Positions 37,939-46,309 of a stretch of DNA of 64,000 nt are shown one piece after another. The notes beneath the pieces were generated by a model. That model was not told the origin of the DNA and did not search any database. It saw nothing but the letters and a program-made list of their open reading frames with translations. Origin of the DNA: Tabrizicola sp. (GTDB lineage: Bacteria > Pseudomonadota > Alphaproteobacteria > Rhodobacterales > Rhodobacteraceae); contig NZ_JALHQD010000009.1 of NCBI RefSeq assembly GCF_022842145.1, positions 116,487-180,486 on the forward strand. Reading direction: 5' to 3'. The first letter of the stretch is position 1. Every line of letters starts with the position of its first letter. A program made the translations under genes and the position numbers.

Positions 37939-39192
37939 ATGGCCGAGGCAGCGACCAACCTTCTGACGACCGCCGACGGACGCCCGCTGAAAGCGGCGCT
38001 TGCCGCCGCACAGGCCCGTGCCAGACGGCGCGCGTTCCTCTTGGTCCTGCCGCTTCTGCTGTTTGTGGTCCTGACCTTCCTGGTGCCGATCGGCTACATG
38101 CTGAAACGGTCCTTCGAACATGACGGCTTTGCCAATTCCGCCCCGACGCTGGTGAACTGGTTCGCTCAGAACAAGGGTTTCGATCCCGCCAACCCGCCCG
38201 AAGAAGCCTATGCCGCACTGGTGCAGGATCTTGCCAGGATGCAGGTCGAGAAGACCACTGGCCAGGCGGGGACTCGGATCAACTATTCCGTCCCCGGTAC
38301 GATCAGCCTGTTCAAGAAGGGCGCGCGCGAGGCTGATACGCTGACCCCGCCCTTCAAGGAAGCTCTGCTGGCCGTCGATCCCGAATGGGGCATGCCGGCC
38401 CTGTGGCGGGGCATGGAATCCGCCAGCCACGTCTACACTCCGGAGTTTTACCTGGTCGCGGCTGACCGCAAGCTGACGGACGAAGGCTGGGCGCGTGGTG
38501 ACGACGGGCAAAGGATCTATCTGTACCTCTTCGTGAAGACCTTCATCGTCTCGGCAATCATCACCGTCCTTTGCCTGCTGCTCGCCTTCCCGGTGGCGCA
38601 TCTTCTGGCAACGCTGCCGATGGCGAAGTCCTCGCTCCTGATGATCCTGGTGCTGCTGCCGTTCTGGACATCGCTTCTGGTGCGGACGACCTCGTGGATC
38701 GCGCTGTTGCAGGAGCAGGGGATCGTCAACGACCTTCTGGTCGGCATCGGCTTGATCGGCAACGATGGCCGTCTGTCCATGATGTACAACATGACTGGCA
38801 CGATCGTCGCGATGACGCACGTGCTGCTGCCGTTCATGATCTTGCCGCTGTATTCGGTGATGAAGGTGATCCCTCCGAGCTATGCCCGCGCCGCGCGCAG
38901 CCTTGGGGCGACCAGCTGGACGACGTTCCGGCGGGTCTACCTGCCGCAGACCCTGCCGGGGATCGCCGCTGGATCGCTGCTCGTCTTCATCCTGGCCGTG
39001 GGCTACTACATCACCCCCGCACTTGTCGGTGGCGCGGACGGGCAGCTGATCTCGAACCTGATCAGCTTCCACATGTCGAAGTCGAACTGGTCGCTGGCGG
39101 CCGCCATTGCGGGGATGCTGCTGGTGGCGATCCTGGTGCTGTACTGGCTGTATGACCGGCTGGTCGGCATCGACCGGCTGAAGCTGGGCTGA
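37939..39192 (+). CDS. ABC transporter permease (PotB/PotH-like) with large periplasmic insert
   Basis: 417-aa inner-membrane subunit, longer than the usual 280-310. TM1 lies at about residues 32-55 and the remaining helices start at about 198, so about 140 residues between them (including SFEHDGFANSAPTLVNWF and the LYRGM-type region) form an extra periplasmic domain. The EAA loop is in SYARAARSLGATSWTTFRRVYLPQT. ATG 37,939 is chosen with GAGGCAG upstream; the frame also opens at an ATG 54 bases earlier. The second permease follows after 10 bases. Confidence 0.85.
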   Translation: MAEAATNLLTTADGRPLKAALAAAQARARRRAFLLVLPLLLFVVLTFLVPIGYMLKRSFEHDGFANSAPTLVNWFAQNKGFDPANPPEEAYAALVQDLARMQVEKTTGQAGTRINYSVPGTISLFKKGAREADTLTPPFKEALLAVDPEWGMPALWRGMESASHVYTPEFYLVAADRKLTDEGWARGDDGQRIYLYLFVKTFIVSAIITVLCLLLAFPVAHLLATLPMAKSSLLMILVLLPFWTSLLVRTTSWIALLQEQGIVNDLLVGIGLIGNDGRLSMMYNMTGTIVAMTHVLLPFMILPLYSVMKVIPPSYARAARSLGATSWTTFRRVYLPQTLPGIAAGSLLVFILAVGYYITPALVGGADGQLISNLISFHMSKSNWSLAAAIAGMLLVAILVLYWLYDRLVGIDRLKLG

Positions 39193-39202
39193 GGAGAACA
39201 TC

Positions 39203-40174
39203 ATGGCGCTTCCCATCTATGCCTCGCCGCTGGAACGCATCTGGCACTACAGCTATCTGGTCATCTGCGGGCTGGTGTTCCTGTTCCTGATCGCGCCGAT
39301 CCTGATCGTCATCCCGCTGTCCTTCAACGCCGAGCCCTATTTCTCGCTGACGCCTAAGATGATGGCGCTGGACCCGGAAGGTTATTCGCTGCGCTGGTAC
39401 GACACGCTCTTGACCCTGGGCCATCCGACGCCGGACGAGGCGCGCGACAGTTCCTGGTGGTCGACGGTGTGGGAGCGGGCGACATGGGTGCAGGCGGCGA
39501 AGAACTCGTTCTGGGTGGGCCTTTGGGCGACGATCCTGGCGACGGTGCTGGGCACCATTGCGGCCTTGGGCCTGTCCCGGCCGGAGATGCCCTATCGCCG
39601 CCTGATCATGGCGCTGATGATCAGCCCGATGATCGTGCCGATCATCATCATCGCCGTCGGGATGAGCTTCTTCTTCGCTCAGGCCTGCATTGACCCGGAT
39701 TCGGCGATGGGGACAATCTTTGGCGTTTTCCTCTCGGAAAAGGGCTGCCTTGCGAACTCCCACCTCGGGGTGATCATGGCCCATGCGGTGCTGGGGATTC
39801 CCTTTGTCATCATCACGGTAACGGCGACCTTGTCGGGGTTCGACCAGTCCCTGATCCGCGCCGCGCATTCGCTGGGGGCGAACCCGAGGACGACCTTCTT
39901 CAAGGTCATCATGCCGCTGATCCTGCCCGGCGTGATCTCGGGCGCGCTTTTCGCCTTCGTGACTTCCTTCGACGAGGTGGTGGCCGTCCTCTTCATCGCA
40001 GGTCCCGACCAACAGACCATTCCGCGCCAGATGTTCAACGGCATCCGCGAGGCAATCAGTCCTGCAATCCTGGCGGTGGCAACGATCCTCGTGGTGATCT
40101 CGGTGCTGTTGCTGACAACGGTGGAGTTGCTGCGGCGTCGGTCCGACCGGCTGCGGGGGGTCACGGGGCGCTGA
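39203..40174 (+). CDS. ABC transporter permease (PotC/PotI-like)
   Basis: 323-aa second permease subunit. TM1 is at about 14-38; a loop of about 75 residues precedes TM2, again longer than in E. coli PotC, matching the enlarged loop of its partner. The EAA motif RAAHSLGANPRTTFFKVIMPLI is intact and the C-terminus is hydrophilic. GAGGAGA precedes the ATG. The operon stops in front of the cloverleaf-like inverted repeats. Confidence 0.88.
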   Translation: MALPIYASPLERIWHYSYLVICGLVFLFLIAPILIVIPLSFNAEPYFSLTPKMMALDPEGYSLRWYDTLLTLGHPTPDEARDSSWWSTVWERATWVQAAKNSFWVGLWATILATVLGTIAALGLSRPEMPYRRLIMALMISPMIVPIIIIAVGMSFFFAQACIDPDSAMGTIFGVFLSEKGCLANSHLGVIMAHAVLGIPFVIITVTATLSGFDQSLIRAAHSLGANPRTTFFKVIMPLILPGVISGALFAFVTSFDEVVAVLFIAGPDQQTIPRQMFNGIREAISPAILAVATILVVISVLLLTTVELLRRRSDRLRGVTGR

Positions 40175-40179
40175 CGGGA

Positions 40180-40248
40180 AGCTCCTCGTACGCCATCGGC
40201 GTCTCGTCGCGGATGGTCAGCGACGAGTGACGAAGTCATCGAGGAGCT
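40180..40248. repeat. Cloverleaf-like four-stem inverted-repeat structure
   Basis: A 9-bp closing stem (AGCTCCTCG 40,180-40,188 with CGAGGAGCT 40,240-40,248) encloses three perfect hairpins in a row: ACGCC-ATC-GGCGT (40,190-40,202), CTCGTCGC-N9-GCGACGAG (40,203-40,227) and TGAC-GAA-GTCA (40,228-40,238). Only a single T is unpaired on each side of the closing stem. It fills the gap between two convergent genes almost exactly. It has no tRNA-like anticodon or CCA. Confidence 0.85.
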
Positions 40249-40249
40249 G

Positions 40250-41188
40250 TCATGGCAGGATATGCAGCCAGCCCCAGGCGGTGAAGATCGACGCGGCGGT
40301 TGCAACGAGGACGGCGGAGGCGTTGACCCGTTTTCCGACCCCGTACATGTGGGCGAACATGTAGGCGTTCACGCCGGGGGCCATCGCCGCTGTCACCACG
40401 GCGGACCGCAGTGCCGCGGTGTCCAGGTAGAAGACCTGGGTTCCCAGAACCCAGGTGATCACCGGATGCAGAACCAGCGAGGCTGCCGTCACCAGCATGA
40501 CCGGCCCGATGTCGCCCTCGATCCGGTACCGGACTAGAACCCCGCCCAGCCCGAAGAGCGCCACCGGGATGGCCGCGCTGGCGACCATGTCGATCCCAGA
40601 CCAGAAGAAACCGGGCAAAGGATTGCCGGAGAGATTGACCGCGAAGCCCAGCAGAATGCCTATCACCAGCGATTGTGACAGGATCGCGCGGCTGATCTGC
40701 CGCAAGAGCGCAGAGGCCGAAAGCCCGTGTCCCCGGCTGCGCGCCCATTCCATCAGGGCGATTCCGAAGCCGTAAAGCAGGGGCGCGTGCAGCGAGATGA
40801 TCGCGTAGTTGCCTTGCAGCGCCGCAGTGCCATAGGCGCGTTCGGTGATGGCAAGACCGAGGAGCAGGGAGTTGGAGAAGACCCCGGCAAAACCGATGGA
40901 GACCGCGTCCGGCATCGCCCGCCGGAAGATCAGCATCGCGCCGAAGAAGCAGGCGAAAAAGCTCGCGAAGGCTCCGCTGTAGAAACTGGTCATCAGGCCA
41001 AGGTCATAGGCGGCCGAGAGATCGAGATGCGCAATAGAGCGGAAGAGAAGGCAGGGGACGGCGAAGTTCTGTGCGAACCGCATCAAGCCGTCGACAGCGG
41101 GCTCGGCCAGAAGGTTCGCCCGGACGGCGGCATAGCCGAAGCCGATGACCAGGAAGACCGGGAGGATGACGTCGAGAAGGGCGCTCAT
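40250..41188 (-). CDS. AEC family transporter
   Basis: 312-aa membrane protein with about ten TM helices, starting MSALLDVILPVFLVIGFGYAAVR. This N-terminal pattern and the FSNSLLLGLAI segment are typical of the auxin-efflux-carrier (AEC/YfdV/MdcF) family. Transport substrates in bacteria include malonate and organic acids, so ligand is unassigned. Start ATG 41,188. It converges on the transporter operon at the cloverleaf structure. The MBL hydrolase is 75 bases upstream on the same strand, separated by a repeat/terminator hairpin. Confidence 0.88.
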   Translation of the reverse strand: MSALLDVILPVFLVIGFGYAAVRANLLAEPAVDGLMRFAQNFAVPCLLFRSIAHLDLSAAYDLGLMTSFYSGAFASFFACFFGAMLIFRRAMPDAVSIGFAGVFSNSLLLGLAITERAYGTAALQGNYAIISLHAPLLYGFGIALMEWARSRGHGLSASALLRQISRAILSQSLVIGILLGFAVNLSGNPLPGFFWSGIDMVASAAIPVALFGLGGVLVRYRIEGDIGPVMLVTAASLVLHPVITWVLGTQVFYLDTAALRSAVVTAAMAPGVNAYMFAHMYGVGKRVNASAVLVATAASIFTAWGWLHILP

Positions 41189-41201
41189 GGCAAGTGTCGG
41201 A

Positions 41202-41236
41202 CCGGGGGTTTCACACCCCCGGACCCCCGTGGGATA
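41202..41236. repeat. GC-rich hairpin with T-rich tail, candidate dispersed element
   Basis: Stem CCGGGGGT/ACCCCCGG (41,202-41,222) with a five-base loop, then CCCCGTGGGATATTTTTGCAA. I recall this combination as recurring between genes in Rhodobacteraceae, so it may be a repeat that doubles as a terminator. It lies between the MBL hydrolase stop and the AEC start. Confidence 0.55.
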
Positions 41237-41263
41237 TTTTTGCAAAGATGAAAGCCGTTGGGG

Positions 41264-42067
41264 TCAGGGCTGGTTGTCGTAGGTGATCGTCATCCCGTCG
41301 AAGGCGGGCGTGATGTGGGGTGGCAGCTCGGCCTTCAGGACCTCGTAGTCGAGGTCGATGTGCATGTTGGTGATCACCGCGCGGGCAGGTTTTGCCCGGG
41401 CGATCCAGCCGAGAGTCATGTCGAGGTGGGCGTGGGTCGGATGCGGCTTGCGGCGGAGAGCGTCGACGATCCAGCAGTCGAGGCCTTCGAGCACAGGCCA
41501 GCTTTCGGCCGGGATCTCGACGGCGTCGGGCAGGTAGGCAAGCGGTCCGATGCGGAAGCCGAGAGCATCCATGCTGCCGTGGTCGGCACGGAAGGGGGTC
41601 AGGGTGACGGGGCCTCCGGCGCCCGGCACGGTGACGGGCCCGTGCAGGGCATGGAGGTCGAGGATCGGCGGGTAAGGCGAGCCTTCCGGCTGGACGAAGG
41701 CATAGCCGAAGCGGGAGAGGAGTGCTTCCTGTGTCGGGGGGTCCGCCCACACCGGCAACCGCTGGCGCTGGTTGAACACCACCTGACGCAGGTCGTCGAT
41801 CCCGTGCATGTGGTCGGCGTGGGAGTGGGTGTAGACGACGCCATCCAGCGCGCCCACGTCGGCGTCGAGGAGTTGCTCGCGCATGTCCGGGGAGGTGTCG
41901 ATCAGGACGCGGGTCAAACCGTCGGCGGTTTCGCGAGTGATGAGCATGGAACAGCGGCGGCGGCGGTTCTTCGGGTTCGTGGGGTCGCAGTCACCCCAGA
42001 TGCCGCCAAGGCGGGGAACCCCGCCGGAAGAGCCGCAGCCGAGAATGGTAAAGGTCAGTCTCGCCAT
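41264..42067 (-). CDS. MBL-fold metallo-hydrolase (PhnP-like)
   Basis: 267-aa metallo-beta-lactamase-fold hydrolase. Start MARLTFTILGCGSSGGVPRLGG and the dinuclear-metal motif THSHADHMHG (80-89; H81, H83, D85, H86) are intact; later metal ligands are in RADHGS and NMHID. The RRRRCSMLI insert is close to the PhnP cyclic-phosphodiesterase group. The start (ATG 42,067) overlaps the tatD stop (TGATG), so it is translationally coupled to tatD; one more codon upstream (GTG) is possible. Function in repair or turnover of phosphodiesters is inferred. Confidence 0.86.
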   Translation of the reverse strand: MARLTFTILGCGSSGGVPRLGGIWGDCDPTNPKNRRRRCSMLITRETADGLTRVLIDTSPDMREQLLDADVGALDGVVYTHSHADHMHGIDDLRQVVFNQRQRLPVWADPPTQEALLSRFGYAFVQPEGSPYPPILDLHALHGPVTVPGAGGPVTLTPFRADHGSMDALGFRIGPLAYLPDAVEIPAESWPVLEGLDCWIVDALRRKPHPTHAHLDMTLGWIARAKPARAVITNMHIDLDYEVLKAELPPHITPAFDGMTITYDNQP

Positions 42068-42888
42068 CACGCCGCCTTCGCCGTGCGGGCGGCGCGGGGG
42101 AAGAGGCGGTCGAAGTTCGCCGTGGTGCGGGCGGCGAAGTCCTGCAGGCTGAGGCCGAAAACGGGCGCCATCGCCCGGGCGGTGTGGGCGACGTAGGCCG
42201 GTTCGTTGCGCTTGCCGCGGTAGGGCGGCGGGGCAAGGTAGGGGCTGTCGGTTTCCAGGATCAGCCGGTCGAGCGGGGCCCGTGCGAAGATGTCGCGCAG
42301 GTCGTGGCTTTTTGGAAAGGCGGCGATGCCGGAGATGGAGAGGGTGAAGCCCATCTCCAACGCCGCCTCGGCCAGACGCGGGCCAGAGGAGAAGCAGTGC
42401 ATGACGCAGGAATAGGGTTTGCGGGCCATGCCTTCGGCGAGGATCGCCTCCATGTCCGCGTCGGCGTCGCGGGAATGGATGATCAGGGGCAGGCCGGTTT
42501 CCTGCGCGGCCTCGATGTGGATGCGGAGGGAGGTCTGCTGGATCGCCTTCGAGTCCGCCGTGTAGTGGTAGTCAAGCCCGGTCTCGCCGATGCCGACGAA
42601 GCGCGGGTGTTGGGCAAGGGTGACGAGTTCGGCAACGCTGGTGAGGGGCTCTTCGGCTGCACTCATCGGGTGGGTGCCCGCGGCGTAGAAAACCTCCGCA
42701 TGGGCCTCGGCCAGGGCGCGGACTCGTGGCTCGTTCCTCAGACGGGTGCAGATCGTGACCAGGCGGTTCACCCCGGCGGCCTTGGCACGGGCGAGGATCG
42801 CTTCGGTTTCGGCTATCAGGTCGGGGAAGTCGAGGTGACAGTGGCTGTCCACCAGATCGGGCAGGTCGGGTTCGGTTGGGGATGTCAT
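42067..42888 (-). CDS. tatD: TatD family metal-dependent DNase
   Basis: 273-aa TIM-barrel metal-dependent nuclease (3'-exonuclease in characterised members). Metal ligands DSHCHLD (H16, H18), GETGLDYHY, HSRDAD and HCFS all present. It begins six bases after holB on the same strand and overlaps the MBL gene. The order tmk-holB-tatD-MBL is a conserved replication/repair cluster in many bacteria. Confidence 0.94.
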   Translation of the reverse strand: MTSPTEPDLPDLVDSHCHLDFPDLIAETEAILARAKAAGVNRLVTICTRLRNEPRVRALAEAHAEVFYAAGTHPMSAAEEPLTSVAELVTLAQHPRFVGIGETGLDYHYTADSKAIQQTSLRIHIEAAQETGLPLIIHSRDADADMEAILAEGMARKPYSCVMHCFSSGPRLAEAALEMGFTLSISGIAAFPKSHDLRDIFARAPLDRLILETDSPYLAPPPYRGKRNEPAYVAHTARAMAPVFGLSLQDFAARTTANFDRLFPRAARTAKAA

Positions 42889-42894
42889 TCGGAG

Positions 42895-44025
42895 CTACCT
42901 CAGGGCGAGGCTTCCCGCCGTCTCGTCGACCTTCAGGAGGATATCCATCAGAAGTGCGGCAGGGTCAAGGTTGACCGCCTTGCCACGCCGGGCGCGGGCC
43001 GAGAGGGTCTGGGCAAGCTCGGCCCAGGCGCGGGCGGCGTGGGGGTCGGGTGCGAGGCGGTGGAGAAGCTGCGCCTCGTTCGCGGCGGCCTCGGGCGGGG
43101 TCTGGCCGGTGGCGCCAAAGCGGGCGAGGCGGGCGAGGAAGAGGTCGATCAGGGAGATGATCAGATCGAAGGTCTCGGCCGCGCCCCGCGCCCCTGCGAT
43201 CTCGGACAGGGCCAGGGCCTGCGGGCGATCAAGACGGGGGAGGGTGGAGAACAGGCGGGTCACGGCGGTGTAGAGTTTCAGGCCGTCGAGATTGGTCAGG
43301 CGGAAGGCCTCGCCCACGGAGCCGCCGGAGAGTTCGGCCAGGGCGCCGCGGTCCTCGGGCGCGATGTTGCCTCCCGCCTGGGTCAGGGCGTCGGCAAGGT
43401 CCTGCGGGGCGAGCGGTGTCAGCCGCAACTCGCGGCAGCGGGAGCGGATGGTGGGCAGAAGCCGCGCGGGCTGGTGGGCGATCAGGAACAGGGTGACGTT
43501 GGCGGGGGGTTCCTCGAGGAGCTTCAGAAGCGCGTTGGCGGCGGCGGGGTTCATCTCGTCGACCGCGTCGATGATGGCGGTACGCCGACCACCGTCCGCG
43601 GCGGAGAGGGCGAAGAACGACTTCATCTTCCGGACTTCGTCCACCGAGATGACTTGGGACAGCGCGGTCTCCTTGTCGTTCGCGGCGCGGCGGAGGAGGA
43701 AATGGCGCGGCTCGGCCAGTTGGAGAAGGCGGCGGGCGACGGGAAGGCTGTCGGGGATGTCGAAGTTGTCGGGCGGGGGGGCGGCGAACATGCCGCCGTC
43801 ATCCTCGGGGGTTGCCAGCAGGAAGCGTGACAGTCTCCAGGCGAGGGTGGACTTACCGACACCTTTCGGGCCGGTGAGCATCCAGGCGTGGTGCAGGCGG
43901 CGCGAGGTGAAGGCGCGCAGGAATTCGGCTTCGGCCTGGGGATGACCGAAGAGATGGCGCGTCTCGCGCGGGTGGGGGGCGCCTTCCAGGCGATCGGGTT
44001 CGGGAAGCGGGTCGGTCGCGGCCAT
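42895..44025 (-). CDS. holB: DNA polymerase III delta-prime subunit
   Basis: 376-aa clamp-loader subunit. It contains the P-loop GPKGVGKST (52-60), the SRC-type motif in IRSRCRELRL, and Glu-rich segments of AAA+ clamp loaders. It loads the beta clamp as part of the gamma complex. ATG 44,025 is preceded by CAATCTCCGG-type purine sequence on the minus strand. It is upstream of tatD in a likely operon. A 495-base gap separates it from tmk, which usually sits next to holB. Confidence 0.93.
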   Translation of the reverse strand: MAATDPLPEPDRLEGAPHPRETRHLFGHPQAEAEFLRAFTSRRLHHAWMLTGPKGVGKSTLAWRLSRFLLATPEDDGGMFAAPPPDNFDIPDSLPVARRLLQLAEPRHFLLRRAANDKETALSQVISVDEVRKMKSFFALSAADGGRRTAIIDAVDEMNPAAANALLKLLEEPPANVTLFLIAHQPARLLPTIRSRCRELRLTPLAPQDLADALTQAGGNIAPEDRGALAELSGGSVGEAFRLTNLDGLKLYTAVTRLFSTLPRLDRPQALALSEIAGARGAAETFDLIISLIDLFLARLARFGATGQTPPEAAANEAQLLHRLAPDPHAARAWAELAQTLSARARRGKAVNLDPAALLMDILLKVDETAGSLALR

Positions 44026-44520
44026 GCGCCGGAGATTGCACGGGGAGGGGGGCGGGGGGAAGGGGGTCTGAAGTGTCCTCAGGTGGACGCCATGGAGAGG
44101 CGAGCGGGCCAATGTGTGACAGTGGGCGTTTACGAGCCATTAGTGCGTTCGCCAGATGCAGGGTTGGTGCCGATGAGCTTGGGAGGATCGAGAGCTGCTC
44201 GGGGATATCCGGACCACAGCGGGTGGCGGGCGGAAGGGTGGCCGCCTGGGCGGTTTTGGAGTTGGGCGATGGTCGGTATAGGGCGGTGCAAGGTTTGAGG
44301 GGCGGGTGAGACTGGTGGCATAACACAGCCTGATGCGGCGGGCACTGCAGCCGGGGTTCTGGGCTAGAGGTGGGGATCGGTGCGCGAGGTGAAGCGGGCG
44401 TATCGACCTGGCTTGTGTGGAGGGACGACTGGAGGCGGAGTTCGGCCGGCCGGAGGTGGTGCGGGACGCATGGGTAGGATGGAAGATATCGCCCCCCCAA
44501 CCGGCACGATCCGTGGATGG
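44026..44520. other. 495-base gap between tmk and holB, no gene identified
   Basis: No frame has a plausible start, ribosome site or recognisable protein in any of the six frames. The stretch is GC-rich and mostly free of palindromes. It interrupts a usually tight tmk-holB order, so it could be a decayed gene, but no homology was seen. Confidence 0.4.
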
Positions 44521-45144
44521 TCAGTTCGGGACGAGGTGCGGCGCGACGCTCTGCCAGACGCGGGCGGCCACTGTGGCCTCGTCCGCGTCGGCGTCGATCA
44601 GCCGGAAGCGGTCGTGACGGGCGGCCAGGGTCAGGAACCCGGCGCGGGCCTTTTCCTGGAAACCCAGGCCCATGTCCTCGAACCGAAGTTCGGCTCCGGC
44701 GCGGGCAGTGGCGCGGGCAAGGCCTTTGGCGGGGTCCAGGTCGAACAGGAGCGTCAGGTCAGGCTCGACCCCGATCATGAGCGCATGGAGCCGATCCACC
44801 GTTTCGGTCAGATCGCCGCGGGTGATGCCCTGGAAGATGCGGGTCGAGTCGGCGAAACGGTCGGTTATGACGATCTCGCCACGGGCAAGAGCGGGGCGGA
44901 TGGTCTTCTCCAGATGGTCACGGCGTGCGGCGGTGAAAAGCAGTATCTCGGTTTCGGCGGACCAGCGGTCGGTGGGACCTTCTAGGACGAGGCGGCGGAT
45001 TTCCTCGGCACCGGGACTGCCGCCCGGCTCACGCGTAAGGGTGACGGAATGGCCGTGTTCACGCAGCGTCTGCGCCAGCCTGCGGCCTTGCGTGGACTTG
45101 CCGGACCCGTCGATGCCTTCAAGCGAGAGGAAGAGACCGGCCAT
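44521..45144 (-). CDS. tmk: Thymidylate kinase
   Basis: Phosphorylates dTMP to dTDP. 207 aa; the P-loop LEGIDGSGKST (8-18) is at the start, the RDHLEKTIRPALARGEIVITDRF block follows at about 75-97 and the LID-region basic residues are present. The ATG directly follows the dacA stop (dacA ends at 45,145). Part of the SPOR-dacA-tmk minus-strand run. Confidence 0.96.
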   Translation of the reverse strand: MAGLFLSLEGIDGSGKSTQGRRLAQTLREHGHSVTLTREPGGSPGAEEIRRLVLEGPTDRWSAETEILLFTAARRDHLEKTIRPALARGEIVITDRFADSTRIFQGITRGDLTETVDRLHALMIGVEPDLTLLFDLDPAKGLARATARAGAELRFEDMGLGFQEKARAGFLTLAARHDRFRLIDADADEATVAARVWQSVAPHLVPN

Positions 45145-46299
45145 TCAGCTTGCCGGCGATCCGATGTAGCGGGCGTAAAGCGTTCCGGCGGCAGTGGACA
45201 GCCGTTTGATGAACCCGGCGGTGCCGACATCCGTTTCGGCCACCAGTGGCACGCGGCGGTCTGGCAGGTCGGGGGCGTGGACGATCAGTTCGGCGACCGG
45301 AGTGCCCTTGGTCACGGGCGCAAGGAGCGGACCGTTGTAGACCACTTCGGCGGTGACGTTGTCCTGCACCAGGGCCGGCACCAGAAGGCTGATATCCTCG
45401 GCCGGGACGAGGCCCACGGTGTCGGCGGCGCCCATGTGGACCTCGGCTTCGGCGACACGGGTGCCCGCTTTGGCCACGGTCTTTTCGGAAAACTGCCGGA
45501 AGGCCCAGGAGACGATGCGCTCGGCCTCTTCCGCGCGGGCCTGGTCTGTTGCGAGGCCGGTGATGACGAAGATGACCCTACGGTCGCCCTGCTTGGCCGA
45601 CCCGGCAAGGCCATAACCCGCCTCGGAGGTGTGGCCGGTCTTCAGTCCATCCGCACCGACACCAAGTTCAAGAAGCGGGTTGCGATTGCGGGCATTGGCT
45701 GGGGCGCGGTCCTTGTAGTTGAACTCGGTCTCGGCAAAGATCGGGTAGTATTCCGGGAAATCCTGGATCAGGTGCTGGGACAGGATCCCCAGATCGCGCA
45801 TCGACATACGGTGGACGGGATCGGGCCAGCCGCTGGAGTTGGCGAAGACTGACTGCGTCATCCCAAGCGCCTTGCCGCGTTCGGTCATTTGGGCGGAAAA
45901 AGCAGCTTCAGTGCCCGCCAGCCCTTCGGCAACCACCACGCAGGCGTCGTTGCCGGAGTTGATGATCATGCCGTGGATCAGCTCGCGGACCGTGGGACGG
46001 TCGGATTCCTGCAGGAACATGGTCGACCCTTCCATCGCCGTGGCGTTGGACGAGACGGCGAATTCGGTCTCCATCGTGACGCGACCGTCCTTCAGGGCCT
46101 CGAACAGCATGTTGATGGTCATGAGCTTTGACATCGAGGCTGGGGGCAGCGGCTCGTCGGCGTTCTTGTCCATCAGGACGGTACCGGTCGTCATGTCATA
46201 GACCCAAGCGGCACTGGCCGCCGTCTCGAAAGCGCGGGCGGGAAGCGCCGCCAGAGCCAGGGCGAGCAGGATCAGGACAGGACGGAGGCGGTGCAGCAT
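45145..46299 (-). CDS. D-alanyl-D-alanine carboxypeptidase (DacA/PBP5 type)
   Basis: 384-aa periplasmic low-molecular-weight penicillin-binding protein that trims the fifth D-Ala of peptidoglycan stems. A signal peptide occupies residues 1 to about 23. The active-site motifs SMSK (S55, K58), SGN (115-117) and KTG (220-222) are complete, and a PBP5-like C-terminal domain follows. It starts 10 bases after the SPOR lipoprotein stop and ends right at tmk, so it is in an operon with both. Partner SPOR protein suggests septal peptidoglycan remodelling. Confidence 0.93.
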   Translation of the reverse strand: MLHRLRPVLILLALALAALPARAFETAASAAWVYDMTTGTVLMDKNADEPLPPASMSKLMTINMLFEALKDGRVTMETEFAVSSNATAMEGSTMFLQESDRPTVRELIHGMIINSGNDACVVVAEGLAGTEAAFSAQMTERGKALGMTQSVFANSSGWPDPVHRMSMRDLGILSQHLIQDFPEYYPIFAETEFNYKDRAPANARNRNPLLELGVGADGLKTGHTSEAGYGLAGSAKQGDRRVIFVITGLATDQARAEEAERIVSWAFRQFSEKTVAKAGTRVAEAEVHMGAADTVGLVPAEDISLLVPALVQDNVTAEVVYNGPLLAPVTKGTPVAELIVHAPDLPDRRVPLVAETDVGTAGFIKRLSTAAGTLYARYIGSPAS

Positions 46300-46309
46300 G
46301 AGAGGGCCT

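Noticed and set aside
36577..39216. 879-codon minus-strand frame across the ABC transporter genes
   Set aside because: Crosses several genes with strong motifs on the plus strand; His/Arg/Gln-rich product is a GC artefact.
40180..40248. Cloverleaf structure read as a tRNA or tRNA-like gene
   Set aside because: No conserved D/T-loop bases, no seven-base anticodon loop, no CCA; the closing stem is 9 bp rather than 7.
44380..44985. Plus-strand frame running from the tmk-holB gap into tmk
   Set aside because: Shadow of tmk on the other strand, Gly/Arg-rich, no start signal.
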